From the NCBI RefSeq assembly GCF_003254505.1, contig NZ_QFYP01000001.1:1038001-1102000 (forward strand): 64,000 nt of DNA, given 5' to 3'. Below the pieces are notes generated by a model. It searched no databases. It was given only the letters and a program-made list of their open reading frames with translations, and was not told where the DNA came from. Shown piece by piece: positions 21,724-30,434 of this stretch (within the stretch, counting starts at the first letter, position 1; each line of letters opens with the position of its first letter). The stretch is from Phenylobacterium hankyongense. Lineage in GTDB: Bacteria > Pseudomonadota > Alphaproteobacteria > Caulobacterales > Caulobacteraceae. The position numbers and the translations under genes are program-made.

Positions 21724-22806
21724 TCAGGACAGCGGCTTAACCCGGTTGATATGGCCCATCTTGCGGCCGGGCTTGGCGCCGCGCTTGCCGTAGAGGTGGA
21801 GGCGGGTTTCCGGCTCGGCGGCGTAGCGGGGCCAGGCGTCGACCTCCGCGCCCAGCAGGTTCAGCATCTCCACCCCGGCGATCGCCCGGGTGGGCCCCAG
21901 CGGCCAGCCGGCGACGGCGCGGATGTGCTGCTCGAACTGGTCGACCTCGCAGCCGTCCTGGGTCCAGTGGCCGGTGTTGTGCACCCGCGGCGCGATCTCG
22001 TTGACCAGCAGCCGGCCGTCCTTCAGCTCGAACAGCTCGACGCCGATCACCCCGACGTAGTCGAGGCCGGAGAGGATCTGGGCGGCAATCCGCTCGGCCT
22101 GGTCGGCCAGGGCGGTGGAGGCGGCGGCCGGGGCCAGGGACCGGCGCAGGATGCCGTCCTCGTGGTGGTTCTCGGCCAGCGGATAGACCGCGGTCGCGCC
22201 GTCGCGGCCGCGGGCGGCGATCACCGACAGCTCGCGCACGAAGTCGGCCGGCGCCTCGACGATCACCGGCCGGCCGCCCAGCGCGGCGAACACCTCGGCG
22301 GCCTTGTCCACGTGCTCGACCCAGCGCTGGCCCTTGCCGTCGTAGCCCTCGCGGCGGGTCTTCATCAGGCAGGGCGCGCCGATGCGGGCCACGGCCTCGG
22401 TCGCCTCGGCGGCGGTGGCGGCGGCGGCGAAGGCCACGGTGGCGACGCCATGGGCGTTGAGGAACGTCTTCTCCTCGACCCGGTCCTGGGCGACAGCCAG
22501 CACCCGCGCGCCGGGCGCGACCTCGACGCCCATCGCCGCCAGCTGGGCGACGGAGGCCGCCGGCACGTTCTCGAACTCGTAGGTGACGACCCCCGCCAGG
22601 CCGGCGAGCGCCTTCAGCGCCTCGGCGTCGTCGTAGGGGGCGACGATGGTGTGCGCGGCGATGCGGCCGGCCGGGGAGTCCGCCTCGCGCTCCAGCACCG
22701 CCACGTCGAAGCCCAGCCGGCTGGCGGCCTCCGCCAGCATGCGGCCGAGCTGCCCGCCGCCGAGGATGCCGATGGTGGAACCCGGGGCGAGGGGTAGGCT
22801 GACCAT
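21724..22806 (-). CDS. purK: N5-carboxyaminoimidazole ribonucleotide synthase
   Basis: A 360-residue ATP-grasp enzyme that makes N5-CAIR from AIR, bicarbonate and ATP in purine synthesis. Features: G-I-L-G-G-G-Q-L-G-R-M near the start, E-F-E-N-V-P, the ATP-grasp K-T-R-R-E-G-Y-D-G-K-G-Q segment, V-E-L-F, and the metal-binding N-E-I-A-P-R-V-H-N-T-G-H-W-T. ATG 22806 lies 9 nt after the purE stop. It forms a purE-purK operon. Confidence 0.95.
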   Translation of the reverse strand: MVSLPLAPGSTIGILGGGQLGRMLAEAASRLGFDVAVLEREADSPAGRIAAHTIVAPYDDAEALKALAGLAGVVTYEFENVPAASVAQLAAMGVEVAPGARVLAVAQDRVEEKTFLNAHGVATVAFAAAATAAEATEAVARIGAPCLMKTRREGYDGKGQRWVEHVDKAAEVFAALGGRPVIVEAPADFVRELSVIAARGRDGATAVYPLAENHHEDGILRRSLAPAAASTALADQAERIAAQILSGLDYVGVIGVELFELKDGRLLVNEIAPRVHNTGHWTQDGCEVDQFEQHIRAVAGWPLGPTRAIAGVEMLNLLGAEVDAWPRYAAEPETRLHLYGKRGAKPGRKMGHINRVKPLS

Positions 22807-22814
22807 GGGACCGC

Positions 22815-23309
22815 TCAAGCGTCTTCGACGGTTTCCGCCACCGAGGCGGTCTGTCGGGCGGTGAAGGCGGCGAGCCGGCCGGCCAGCGCCTCGTCGGAGA
22901 GCGCCAGGATCTTGGCGGCCATCAGGCCGGCGTTCTTGGCCCCGGGTTCGCCGATCGCCAGGGTGCCGACCGGGATGCCGGCCGGCATCTGGACGATGGA
23001 CAGCAGGGAATCCATGCCCTTCAGGGCCTTGGACTCGATCGGCACGCCCAGGACCGGCAGCTCGGTGAGCGAGGCGGTCATGCCCGGCAGGTGGGCGGCC
23101 CCGCCAGCGGCGGCGATGATCACCTTGACGCCGGCGGCCTTGGCGCCCTTGGCGAAGGCGTACATCCGGTCGGGGGTGCGGTGCGCCGAGACCACCTTGG
23201 CCTCGAACGGCACGCCCAGGGCCTCAAGCATCTCGGCGGCATGGCGCAGGACCGGCCAGTCGGAGCGGCTGCCCATGATGATGGCGACGGGCGCGGCGGC
23301 GGCGCTCAT
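22815..23309 (-). CDS. purE: N5-carboxyaminoimidazole ribonucleotide mutase
   Basis: A 164-residue class I PurE that converts N5-CAIR to CAIR. Signatures: [10 protein letters not shown] (substrate loop), [11 protein letters not shown] (active-site His), [12 protein letters not shown], and G-V-P-I-E-S. It is the first gene of purE-purK; the two stop/start regions are only 9 nt apart. Confidence 0.96.
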   Translation of the reverse strand: MSAAAAPVAIIMGSRSDWPVLRHAAEMLEALGVPFEAKVVSAHRTPDRMYAFAKGAKAAGVKVIIAAAGGAAHLPGMTASLTELPVLGVPIESKALKGMDSLLSIVQMPAGIPVGTLAIGEPGAKNAGLMAAKILALSDEALAGRLAAFTARQTASVAETVEDA

Positions 23310-23352
23310 GTGATTTGCAATCCCCGAAAGGCCCTTGCCCGGAAGGGCGCGG

Positions 23353-23380
23353 AGTATAGGCGCCGCCTTTGCGCCCGCAA
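23353..23380 (-). promoter_or_regulatory. Likely sigma-70-type promoter of purEK
   Basis: On the minus strand TTGCGG, a 16-nt spacer, then TATACT. It lies about 45-70 nt ahead of the purE ATG. Judged by eye from the consensus; the transcription start is not known. Confidence 0.45.
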
Positions 23381-23445
23381 CCAAGATGGGTAGATTCCTT
23401 TAAGTCCCTGTCGTCCTTGATTCTCTAAGGCCAGGCTTTCGCACG

Positions 23446-24165
23446 ATGAAGATCACCGGCGCGCGCAATGAGCCCTTTTCGGCCATGCGCAAGCGCGCCC
23501 TGACCCAGGCCGGCGCCCAGGCGCGGCCGGCGACGACGTCCGCCGATCCGGTGGCCTTCCTGGGCCTGGACGAGACCGATCTGACGCCGGCGGTGCAGGG
23601 CGCGGTGCAGACCCTGCTCACCGAGATCGACGACCTGCGCACCGAGGTCGGGCGGCTGAAGGCGCGGCTCTCCGAGACCGAAGGGCTGGCCGATCGCGAC
23701 GCCCTGACGCCGCTGCTCAACCGCCGCGCCCTGATCCGCGAGCTTGGCCGCATCCGCACCTTCGCCCAGCGCTACGGGGCCGCCGCCAGCCTGGTCTATT
23801 TCGACCTCGACGGGCTGAAGAGCGTCAACGACCGCTTCGGCCACGCCGCCGGCGACGCGGCCCTGAAGGCCGTGGCCGAGCGGCTGGCGGCCAACGTGCG
23901 CGAGTCCGACGTGGTCGGCCGCATGGGCGGCGACGAGTTCGCGGTGATCCTGGTGCAGGCGGACCGCGCGGTGGCGGAAGCCAAGGCCGAGGTCCTGGTC
24001 CGCGCCATCGAGCGCGAGCCGATGCGGTTCGGCGACTGGTCCGCGCCCCTGCACGTCTCCTTCGGGGTCTGCGAGATCACCCAGGACGCCGAGCCGGAAG
24101 AGATCGTCGCCCGCGCCGACCAGGCCATGTACGCCCGCAAGCGCGAGCGCCGCGCCGGCTCCTAG
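23446..24165 (+). CDS. Diguanylate cyclase (GGDEF protein)
   Basis: A 239-residue cytosolic protein: about 60 leader residues, a short coiled coil (T-E-I-D-D-L-R-T-E-V-G-R-L-K-A-R-L, roughly 62-80), then a complete GGDEF domain with R-M-G-G-D-E-F-A-V-I-L. It should make cyclic di-GMP, since the active motif is intact. A helix followed by D-x-L-T-x-L-x-N-R-R (D-A-L-T-P-L-L-N-R-R) marks the domain start. No obvious sensory domain. There is no clear RxxD inhibitory site upstream of GGDEF by eye. Confidence 0.92.
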   Translation: MKITGARNEPFSAMRKRALTQAGAQARPATTSADPVAFLGLDETDLTPAVQGAVQTLLTEIDDLRTEVGRLKARLSETEGLADRDALTPLLNRRALIRELGRIRTFAQRYGAAASLVYFDLDGLKSVNDRFGHAAGDAALKAVAERLAANVRESDVVGRMGGDEFAVILVQADRAVAEAKAEVLVRAIEREPMRFGDWSAPLHVSFGVCEITQDAEPEEIVARADQAMYARKRERRAGS

Positions 24166-24169
24166 GGCC

Positions 24170-24385
24170 TCAGGCGATGATGTCGGGGGTCAGCTGGTCC
24201 TCGATCCGCACGATCTCGTCCTTCAGCGCCAGCTTCTTGCGCTTCAGCCGGCCGATCAGCAGCATGTCCGGCAGCGGCGACAGCGCGATCGCCTGGACGG
24301 CGGCGTCGAGGTCGGCGTGGTCCTGGCGCAGCTCCGCCAGCCGGGCCTGCAACACCTCGTCCGAGGGGTCGTCCTGATCGTTCAT
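24170..24385 (-). CDS. YdcH-like (DUF465) small protein
   Basis: A 71-residue helical hairpin protein of the DUF465/YdcH type: R-L-A-E-L-R-Q-D-H-A-D-L-D-A, then L-K-R-K-K-L-A-L-K-D-E-I, the family L-K-K-x-K-L-x-L-K-D pattern. Function of the family is not established. Lies 13 bp after the TIGR02444 gene on the same strand and is convergent with the GGDEF gene (4 bp apart). Confidence 0.85.
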   Translation of the reverse strand: MNDQDDPSDEVLQARLAELRQDHADLDAAVQAIALSPLPDMLLIGRLKRKKLALKDEIVRIEDQLTPDIIA

Positions 24386-24398
24386 ATGCGGGGCGATC

Positions 24399-24845
24399 CT
24401 AGTCGAAGGCGGCGGCGAGGGCGGCGAGGGCCTGATCCGGCGCCGGCCGGCCCCAGGCGGCGGAGGCGGCCTTCAGCGCCTGCAGCGCTGCGGTCCCGCC
24501 GCGGGCGTCCGGCGCCAGCGCCTCCAGGGTCTCCATCAGCACCCGCTCGGCGCGCAGCTCGGCGGCCTTGACGTCGTCCCGCAGGCCTTCCCGCGCGCCG
24601 TCGTCCACCGGCGGCGCGGCGGCCTTCAGCGTCCGGCGTACGGTGCGCAGCGGCGCCAGCACCGCGCCCTCCCAGGCGCGCGCCACCGCGGCCGCCTGCT
24701 CGAGCAGGGCCGGGTCCCCGGCTTCCGCCCACACCGCCCAGAGCAGGAACGAGGTGTTCTGGCCGTGCGCGTCCTGCAGCGCCAGGCAGGCCTCCGGCAC
24801 GCCGGGGCGGCCGTAGACGGCCAGCGTCCAATCCCAGAGCGACAT
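24399..24845 (-). CDS. TIGR02444-family protein
   Basis: A 148-residue protein beginning MSLWDWTLAVYGRPGV, typical of the TIGR02444 (DUF2390) family of uncharacterised proteins that start with W-x-W/Y-x-Y-x-x-P-G-V. Mostly helical; no catalytic motif. The ATG is 4 nt after the ubiX stop, so it is co-transcribed with ubiX. Its role is unknown; the position next to ubiX hints at, but does not show, a quinone link. Confidence 0.78.
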   Translation of the reverse strand: MSLWDWTLAVYGRPGVPEACLALQDAHGQNTSFLLWAVWAEAGDPALLEQAAAVARAWEGAVLAPLRTVRRTLKAAAPPVDDGAREGLRDDVKAAELRAERVLMETLEALAPDARGGTAALQALKAASAAWGRPAPDQALAALAAAFD

Positions 24846-24849
24846 AACG

Positions 24850-25449
24850 CTACGCGTCTCCCTTGAGCGGACCGACGTCCTCGCCCCACCGCTTAACGGG
24901 TTTCCACGACAGTCCGAAGAGGTCCAGCGCCCGGCCGACCGACTGGTCGACCATCTCCTCCAGGCTGGCGGGCTTCGCATAGAAGGCCGGCAGCGGCGGG
25001 GCGATCACCGCCCCCATCTCGGCCAGCCGCACCATGGTACGCAGGTGGCCCAGGTGCAGCGGCGTCTCGCGGACCATCAGCACCAGGGTGCGGCGCTCCT
25101 TCAGGACGACATCGGCGGCGCGGGTCAGCAGGGAGGAGGTCACGCCGGTGGCGATCTCGCTCATGGTGCGCACCGAACAGGGCGCCACGATCATCCCCAA
25201 GGTCTGGAAGGAGCCGGAGGCGATCGCCGCGCCGACGTCGCTCACCTTGTGGGTGACATCGGCGCGCGCCTGCACGTCGGCCACCGACAGCTCGGTCTCC
25301 TGCGCCAGGGTCAGCGCCGCCGAGCGGCTCATCACCAGATGGCTCTCGACCCCGAGCTCGCGGCAGGCGTCCAGCGCCCGCAGGCCATAGGCCACGCCGG
25401 AGGCCCCGGAGAGGCCGACCACCAGTCTCGGACGCTCAACTTTTGACAT
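24850..25449 (-). CDS. ubiX: Flavin prenyltransferase UbiX
   Basis: A 199-residue flavoprotein of the UbiX/Pad1 family, which prenylates FMN to supply the cofactor of the UbiD decarboxylase in ubiquinone synthesis. Signatures: V-G-L-S-G-A-S-G-V-A-Y-G near the start, M-I-V-A-P-C-S-V-R-T-M-S-E-I-A, L-V-L-M-V-R-E-T-P-L-H, and A-V-I-A-P-P-L-P-A-F-Y. Normal length. ubiD is not in the window. Confidence 0.95.
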   Translation of the reverse strand: MSKVERPRLVVGLSGASGVAYGLRALDACRELGVESHLVMSRSAALTLAQETELSVADVQARADVTHKVSDVGAAIASGSFQTLGMIVAPCSVRTMSEIATGVTSSLLTRAADVVLKERRTLVLMVRETPLHLGHLRTMVRLAEMGAVIAPPLPAFYAKPASLEEMVDQSVGRALDLFGLSWKPVKRWGEDVGPLKGDA

Positions 25450-25576
25450 GCGGAAGGTCCCAAACGCCTGGAGTCAGGCCGCCGATCCAGCTTCGCCGTC
25501 TGCAAACATATGTGATCTGACAGCGCCGCGCAGCGGGTGTTCACTTTGCAGCTGTCCAACGAGGAGACGTATCGTC

Positions 25577-25750
25577 ATGGCCGTGGAAGCCCGGATCCGT
25601 GAACTTGGATCTCGCCACCAGTCTCTCGAACAAGCCATTCAAGACGAACTGCGTAGGCCCGCCGCCGACGACATCAGACTAAAAGAACTCAAGCGACAGA
25701 AGCTCAGGCTCAAGGAGGAGATGGAGAGCCTGCGCGGACAGATGCACTAG
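25577..25750 (+). CDS. Second YdcH-like (DUF465) small protein
   Basis: A 57-residue helical protein (MAVEARIRELGSRHQSLEQA ... then R-L-K-E-L-K-R-Q-K-L-R-L-K-E-E-M) of the same DUF465 type as 24170-24385. GAGGAGA lies 7-12 nt upstream of the ATG, so this start is well supported. Divergent from ubiX. Function unknown. Confidence 0.85.
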   Translation: MAVEARIRELGSRHQSLEQAIQDELRRPAADDIRLKELKRQKLRLKEEMESLRGQMH

Positions 25751-25765
25751 CTCTCCATTCACGAC

Positions 25766-26452
25766 CTAGTCCTCGGCGTGCTCCGCTTCGTCGTCGAACG
25801 CGGGCTCGTCGTGGATGTCGTCGTCGCCGACCGCGACCTCGTCTTCATAGGCCCCGGCTTCCGAAGCCGGGCGCAGCGTCGGGCCCTCGGGCTCGGTCAC
25901 GCCGCGGCGGGCGTCGTCCTTCGCCTTCTTGTCGGCCGCCTTGCGCACCACCGCGTCCAGCTCCAGCTGGGTGGCGAGGCCGAGCGTCACCGGATCGACC
26001 GGCTTGATGTTGGCCGAGTTCCAGTGCGTGCGGTTGCGCACCTGGTCGATGGTGGCCTTGGTGGTGCCGAGGATGCGGGCCAGCTGGCTGTCGGGCACTT
26101 CCGGGTGGTTGCGCAGGAACCAGGCGATGGCGTCCGGTCGGTCCTGGCGGCGCGACACCGGGGTGTAGCGCGGCGCCTTCTTCACCGGCTTCAGCAGCTC
26201 GGCGTGGCGGCTCTTCTGCGCCTTCATGCGGTAGGCGGGGTTGTTCTGGGCGGCGTCCAGCTCCTCGCGGGACAGCTGGCCGTTGGCGATCGGGTCGGCG
26301 CCGCGGATGTCGCGCGCCACTTCGCCGTCGGCGATGCCCTTCACTTCCAGCGGATGCAGGCCGCAGAAGTCGGCGATCTGCTCGAAGGTCAGCGAGGTGT
26401 TGTCCACGAGCCAGACGGCGGTCGCCTTCGGCATCAGGATGTCGGTCGTCAT
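25766..26452 (-). CDS. TrcR/DUF1013 cell-cycle transcriptional regulator
   Basis: A 228-residue protein of the alphaproteobacterial DUF1013 (TrcR) family. It starts M-T-T-D-I-L-M-P-K-A-T-A-V-W-L-V-D-N-T-S-L-T-F-E-Q-I-A, has a central helix-turn-helix-like segment (S-Q-L-A-R-I-L-G-T-T-K-A-T-I-D-Q-V-R-N-R-T-H-W), and ends in a long acidic tail. The family is described as a cell-cycle transcription regulator; targets here are unknown. Confidence 0.87.
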   Translation of the reverse strand: MTTDILMPKATAVWLVDNTSLTFEQIADFCGLHPLEVKGIADGEVARDIRGADPIANGQLSREELDAAQNNPAYRMKAQKSRHAELLKPVKKAPRYTPVSRRQDRPDAIAWFLRNHPEVPDSQLARILGTTKATIDQVRNRTHWNSANIKPVDPVTLGLATQLELDAVVRKAADKKAKDDARRGVTEPEGPTLRPASEAGAYEDEVAVGDDDIHDEPAFDDEAEHAED

Positions 26453-26480
26453 AGCAGTTTTCCGGTTCCGGAAATGAAGG

Positions 26481-26502
26481 CGCCCGGCCTTTCGGCCGGG
26501 CG
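26481..26502 (-). terminator. Hairpin terminator downstream of the serralysin gene
   Basis: CGCCCGGCC and GGCCGGGCG form a perfect 9-bp stem with a 4-nt loop. On the minus strand CCTTCATTTCC follows, a weak T-tract. It lies about 80 nt after the protease stop and just before the trcR start, so it may also fall in the trcR leader. Confidence 0.5.
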
Positions 26503-26580
26503 GTGTGAAGTCTTCATATAGGCCGGTTCCGCCGAACAGGAAACGGGATTATGGCCGCAGGGGCGCCGTCCGGCGGCGGC

Positions 26581-28344
26581 TCATTGCACGAAAATCCACC
26601 CCGGCGTCAGAGATGACAGCTGCACGCCCACCAGGATCAACTGGTCGCTCGGGACCCCGGCCATGGTCACCACGGTGTCGGCGCCCACCTGGGCGACCGA
26701 GTAGGAGAAGCCCGCGTCGAGCTGCACCCGGTCGCCCTCGGCCTGGTTGAAATCGAGCACCCGGTCGATCCCGGCCCCGGCGAAGCTGTGGAAGATGTCC
26801 GCGCCCGGACCGCCGGTGATGGTGTCGTTGCCGCGGTCGCCGGACAGCCAGTCATTGCCGGCGCCGCCGTAGAGGACGTCGTTATCCTGGCCGCCGCGGA
26901 TGATCTCGTTCCCCGAGCCGCCGTTCAGCGTGTCGTTTCCGATGTTGCCGTAGAGGATGTCGTCGCTGGCGTGGGAAGTGATCAGGTCGTTGCCCTGGCC
27001 GCCGACCAGCCAGTCGCCGCCGCCGGAGCCGCCGTCGATGACGTCGTCGCCCTTGTTGCCGTTGATGTTGTCGAACCCCGCGCCGCCGAAGATCGTGTCG
27101 GCGCCGTCGTCGCCCCACAGGAGGTTCGCGCCATTGCCGCCGATGATGGAGTCCGCGCCGGCGCCGCCATGGATGTCGTTGCCGGCGGCGTTGCCGGTGA
27201 TCTTGTCCGACCCCGAGCCGCCGACCGCGTTCTCGATGCTCACGCCCTGGGCGATGGCGACGTTGCCGGTCAGTCCGCCGACATCCGAGAAGGAGCCGGC
27301 CCGCAGGTCGATCACCTGGGTGTTGGCGTAGCCGGAGAAGTCGAAGGTGTCGTTGCCGCCCGCGTCCCAGACCGCGAACACCAGCTTCTGGCCGCTGTAG
27401 CTGGCCGCGAACCACGGCTCGTCGGCGGTGGAATGGAAGCCGTACACCGTGTCGCCGGTGCGGGTGCTCATGTTCGGGCCGTATTCGAGCTGCGCGGCGG
27501 CGATGTCGTCGATCAGCGGCGCGGCGGAATACTGGCCGCCGAAATTGGCCCCGGTGTTCGCCTCGCTGAAGTAGCTCATCACCGTGTACTGGCGGGAATC
27601 CTCGTAATAGGTCGCGTCGGTCGCATAGGTGAGGGTGGCGTCCGCCGAGGCGTTGTAGTCGGACGGGTGCGCCAGGCCGATCGCGTGGCCCAGCTCGTGG
27701 ACCAGCACCTGGCCGCCATAGTTCCCCACCATGGGATTGGCGTTGTAGCTGAAGGTCGAATTGATCCACACGTCGCCGGACGACGAGGCGGCGGACCGCG
27801 AGCCCGGATACATGCCGAACGCCGCCGAGCCGGAAACGCCGGTGGTGTAGTCGCCGAGCAGGATGGTGGCGTTGTCGGAATAGGCTCCCTCGCCGCTGGT
27901 CCCGGATCCCACGCGCACGAAGGTGATGTTGGCCACGTCCGACCAGGCCTTCAGGGCGAGCTCGGCCTGGGTGATCTGCGCGGCGTTGAACCGCGCGAAG
28001 CCGCCGGCGTCCTCCGGCATGGTGGTCGGGGCGTCCGCCCGATAGGCGTAGGTCACCACCGCCGGGGTGTGCAACGCCGCCGACCAGCCCGGATCGCCGC
28101 GGACGATCTGGTTGGCGGCTTGGTCGATGGTGTAGCTGGTCTTGCCGCCCACCACCGCGCCATCGCGGGCGTCGGCGTTCAGGTAGAACTGCGGCTGGCC
28201 CGCGTCGCCCGCCAGCGTCATCGCCGGCGCGGGCTCGCCCGGATAGGGGTCCCAGTCGCCGGCCGGCGGCGCGACGGGGTCGAGGCTCCCGGCGCCCGTA
28301 AAACGGGTGTCGAGCTCCAGCATGGGATAGGATTCGAGCGGCAT
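26581..28344 (-). CDS. Serralysin-like RTX metalloprotease (M10B)
   Basis: A 587-residue zinc protease. There is no signal peptide, as expected for type I secretion. The full metzincin site H-E-L-G-H-A-I-G-L-A-H-P lies at 216-227, with the Met-turn Y-T-V-M-S-Y-F about 35 residues later. Calcium-binding RTX nonapeptides (G-G-x-G-x-D) run from about 380 to 540 (e.g. G-G-A-G-A-D, G-G-N-G-A-N, G-G-A-G-N-D, G-G-P-G-A-D). The C-terminus is the likely secretion signal. It resembles Caulobacter SapA, which trims the S-layer. No secretion ABC/MFP/TolC genes are adjacent. It stands alone between terminators. Confidence 0.93.
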   Translation of the reverse strand: MPLESYPMLELDTRFTGAGSLDPVAPPAGDWDPYPGEPAPAMTLAGDAGQPQFYLNADARDGAVVGGKTSYTIDQAANQIVRGDPGWSAALHTPAVVTYAYRADAPTTMPEDAGGFARFNAAQITQAELALKAWSDVANITFVRVGSGTSGEGAYSDNATILLGDYTTGVSGSAAFGMYPGSRSAASSSGDVWINSTFSYNANPMVGNYGGQVLVHELGHAIGLAHPSDYNASADATLTYATDATYYEDSRQYTVMSYFSEANTGANFGGQYSAAPLIDDIAAAQLEYGPNMSTRTGDTVYGFHSTADEPWFAASYSGQKLVFAVWDAGGNDTFDFSGYANTQVIDLRAGSFSDVGGLTGNVAIAQGVSIENAVGGSGSDKITGNAAGNDIHGGAGADSIIGGNGANLLWGDDGADTIFGGAGFDNINGNKGDDVIDGGSGGGDWLVGGQGNDLITSHASDDILYGNIGNDTLNGGSGNEIIRGGQDNDVLYGGAGNDWLSGDRGNDTITGGPGADIFHSFAGAGIDRVLDFNQAEGDRVQLDAGFSYSVAQVGADTVVTMAGVPSDQLILVGVQLSSLTPGWIFVQ

Positions 28345-28503
28345 ATCAGAACTCTACCTCAGTCCATCCCCTTCAAATTCTTAAGGGAACGATGGTTTTT
28401 CAGCAATGCGCGAACTTGTGACGCAACCGCGCAGGCTGAAGACGACTGCACGCCGTGGTTTCATCCCCGGCGCGGGGGCGACATGCTGACGCACACCGCC
28501 CGG

Positions 28504-29253
28504 CTAGGCCGCGGAGGCACGATCAGCGGCCACGCCTGTCAGCCGTTTTAGGGTCTCGGCGTCGAAGGGCGCTGCGCTTTTGATATCGTTGTCGAAATAA
28601 ACGTAGGCGTCCCTGCCGTTCGCTCGCCAGGCGGCGATGCGGTCGGCCCAGGCCTGCAGCTCGGCCTCTGGGTAACGGCCGTGGTAGCGCCCGCCCGGAC
28701 CGTGCCCGCGGACGTAGACGAAGGAGGCGGTGACCTCCCAGGGCGAGGGCGCGGAATGATGGTCGGAGATGCAGAGCGCCGCATCGTGGTCGGCGAGGAT
28801 GCGGAACACCGCCGGGTCGTACCAGCTGTCGTGGCGGAACTCGACGGTGTGGCGCCCGCCCTTCGGCAGCAGCGCCAGGAAGGCCGCCAGCCGCTCGTCG
28901 TTGCGCCGCAGCTGCGGCGGCAGCTGGGTCAGCGCCGGTCCCTGCTTGGCGCCCAGCGGCGCCATGCGCCCGAACACCAGGGCGACGGAGTCCGCGCAGT
29001 CCTTGAGCTTCTTGTTGTGGGTGATGAAGCGGCTGACCTTCCAGGCGAACACGAAGCCCGCCGGCGCCCGACGCGCCCAGCCCTCGACCATGGCCTCCGA
29101 CGGCAGGCGGTAGAAGCTGGCGTTGATCTCCGAGGTGTCGAAGCGGCTGGCGTAGTACTCCAGCCGCTCGCGGTCCTTGGTCCCGGGCGGGTAGAAGGGG
29201 CCGGTCCAGTCCTTGTAGGTCCAGCCCGAGCAGCCGATGCGCAGCGCGGTCAT
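28504..29253 (-). CDS. DUF72-family protein
   Basis: A 249-residue TIM-barrel-like DUF72 protein (COG1801). Signatures: R-I-G-C-S-G-W-T-Y-K-D-W near the start, the E-I-N-A-S-F-Y-R-L-P motif, F-A-W-K-V-S-R-F-I-T-H-N-K-K-L, V-E-F-R-H-D-S-W and Y-V-Y-F-D-N-D at the end. Function of the family is unknown. It follows ribB by 35 bp on the same strand and may be the last gene of that operon. Confidence 0.88.
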   Translation of the reverse strand: MTALRIGCSGWTYKDWTGPFYPPGTKDRERLEYYASRFDTSEINASFYRLPSEAMVEGWARRAPAGFVFAWKVSRFITHNKKLKDCADSVALVFGRMAPLGAKQGPALTQLPPQLRRNDERLAAFLALLPKGGRHTVEFRHDSWYDPAVFRILADHDAALCISDHHSAPSPWEVTASFVYVRGHGPGGRYHGRYPEAELQAWADRIAAWRANGRDAYVYFDNDIKSAAPFDAETLKRLTGVAADRASAA

Positions 29254-29288
29254 CCCCGCGGGAATGCCCCGGGCCGGCGGGCGGTTGC

Positions 29289-30434
29289 CTAGAGCGGAAC
29301 GCGGCCGACGATCTTCAGGCCGTAGCCGCCGGAGCCCGGCAGCACGGTCGTGGACGAGGTCAGCAGCAGCATGTCGCGGACCCCGAGGTCCAGCAGGATC
29401 TGCGCGCCGACGCCGTAGTCGCGCAGCACGTTGGCGGTCTGGCTGGCGTCCGGCTGGCCGTAGCGCTGCGACAGCCAGGCCGGGTCGGAGTCGCGGATGA
29501 ACACCGCCACGCCGGCGCCCTCGTAGTCGGCGATCGCCTGCAGCGCCCGGGGCACATAGTCCCGCCGCGCCTCCACATGGCCCAGCATGTCGGCGGCCAT
29601 GTCCACCCGATGCATCCGCACCAGGGTCGGCTTGTCCGGGTCGATGCGGCCCTTGGTCAGCACCACGTGCTCGGTGCGGTCGATCACGTTGCGGTAGATG
29701 ACCATCCGGAAGCGGCCGCCATAGGCGCTGTCGAACGGCGTCTCCAGCACCCGCTCCACCTGCCGCTCGGTGCGGCGGCGGTAGGCGATCAGGTCGGCGA
29801 TGGTGCCGATCTTCAGCCCGTGCAACTGGGCGAAGGCGACCAGGTCCGGAAGCCGGGCCATAGACCCGTCGTCCTTCATGATCTCGCAGATCACCCCGGC
29901 GGGGTTGAGGCCGGCCATCCGCGAGATGTCCACGGCCGCCTCGGTGTGGCCGGCGCGGACCAGCACGCCGCCGTCCTTGGCCACCAGCGGAAAGACGTGG
30001 CCGGGCGAGACGATGTCGTCCGGTCCCTTGGTAGGGTCGACGGCGACGGCGACGGTGTGGGCGCGGTCGTGGGCGGAGATGCCGGTGGTGACCCCCTCGC
30101 GCGCCTCGATCGAGACGGTGAAGGCGGTGCCGTGGCCGGACTGGTTGTCGGTGGCCATCGGCGGCAGGCGCAGCGCCCGCGCCCGCTCGGCGGTGATCGA
30201 CAGGCAGATCAGGCCGCGGGCATGCTTGGCCATGAAGTTGATCTGTTCGGGGGTGGCGAACTGCGCCGGGATGATGACGTCGCCCTCGTTCTCCCGGTCC
30301 TCGGCGTCCACCAGGATGTAGGGGCGGCCGTTGCGGGCGTCCTCGATGATCTCCTCGATGGGGGAGATGGCCGAGGTGACGGCGTCGGGGTCGGCGCCAC
30401 CGTTGGCGGGGGGGACCAGGTAGGGGCGCTTCAT
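29289..30434 (-). CDS. ribB: 3,4-dihydroxy-2-butanone-4-phosphate synthase with degenerate GTP-cyclohydrolase-II-like domain
   Basis: A 381-residue protein. The N-terminal half is RibB, which makes the four-carbon unit of riboflavin (D-A-E-D-R-E-N-E-G-D-V acid loop, G-H-G-T-A-F-T-V-S-I, H-D-R-A-H-T, G-H-T-E-A-A-V-D). The C-terminal half aligns with GTP cyclohydrolase II but has no cysteine at all where the zinc-binding C-x10-C-x-C cluster belongs, so cyclohydrolase activity is not expected. Such RibB-X fusions occur in alphaproteobacteria. ATG at 30434 overlaps the FMN-reductase stop (ATGA). Confidence 0.9.
   Translation of the reverse strand: MKRPYLVPPANGGADPDAVTSAISPIEEIIEDARNGRPYILVDAEDRENEGDVIIPAQFATPEQINFMAKHARGLICLSITAERARALRLPPMATDNQSGHGTAFTVSIEAREGVTTGISAHDRAHTVAVAVDPTKGPDDIVSPGHVFPLVAKDGGVLVRAGHTEAAVDISRMAGLNPAGVICEIMKDDGSMARLPDLVAFAQLHGLKIGTIADLIAYRRRTERQVERVLETPFDSAYGGRFRMVIYRNVIDRTEHVVLTKGRIDPDKPTLVRMHRVDMAADMLGHVEARRDYVPRALQAIADYEGAGVAVFIRDSDPAWLSQRYGQPDASQTANVLRDYGVGAQILLDLGVRDMLLLTSSTTVLPGSGGYGLKIVGRVPL

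Noticed and set aside
26800..27250. Repeated pattern that could suggest a CRISPR or minisatellite
   Set aside because: The period comes from the nine-residue RTX repeats of the protease; units vary and there are no spacers.
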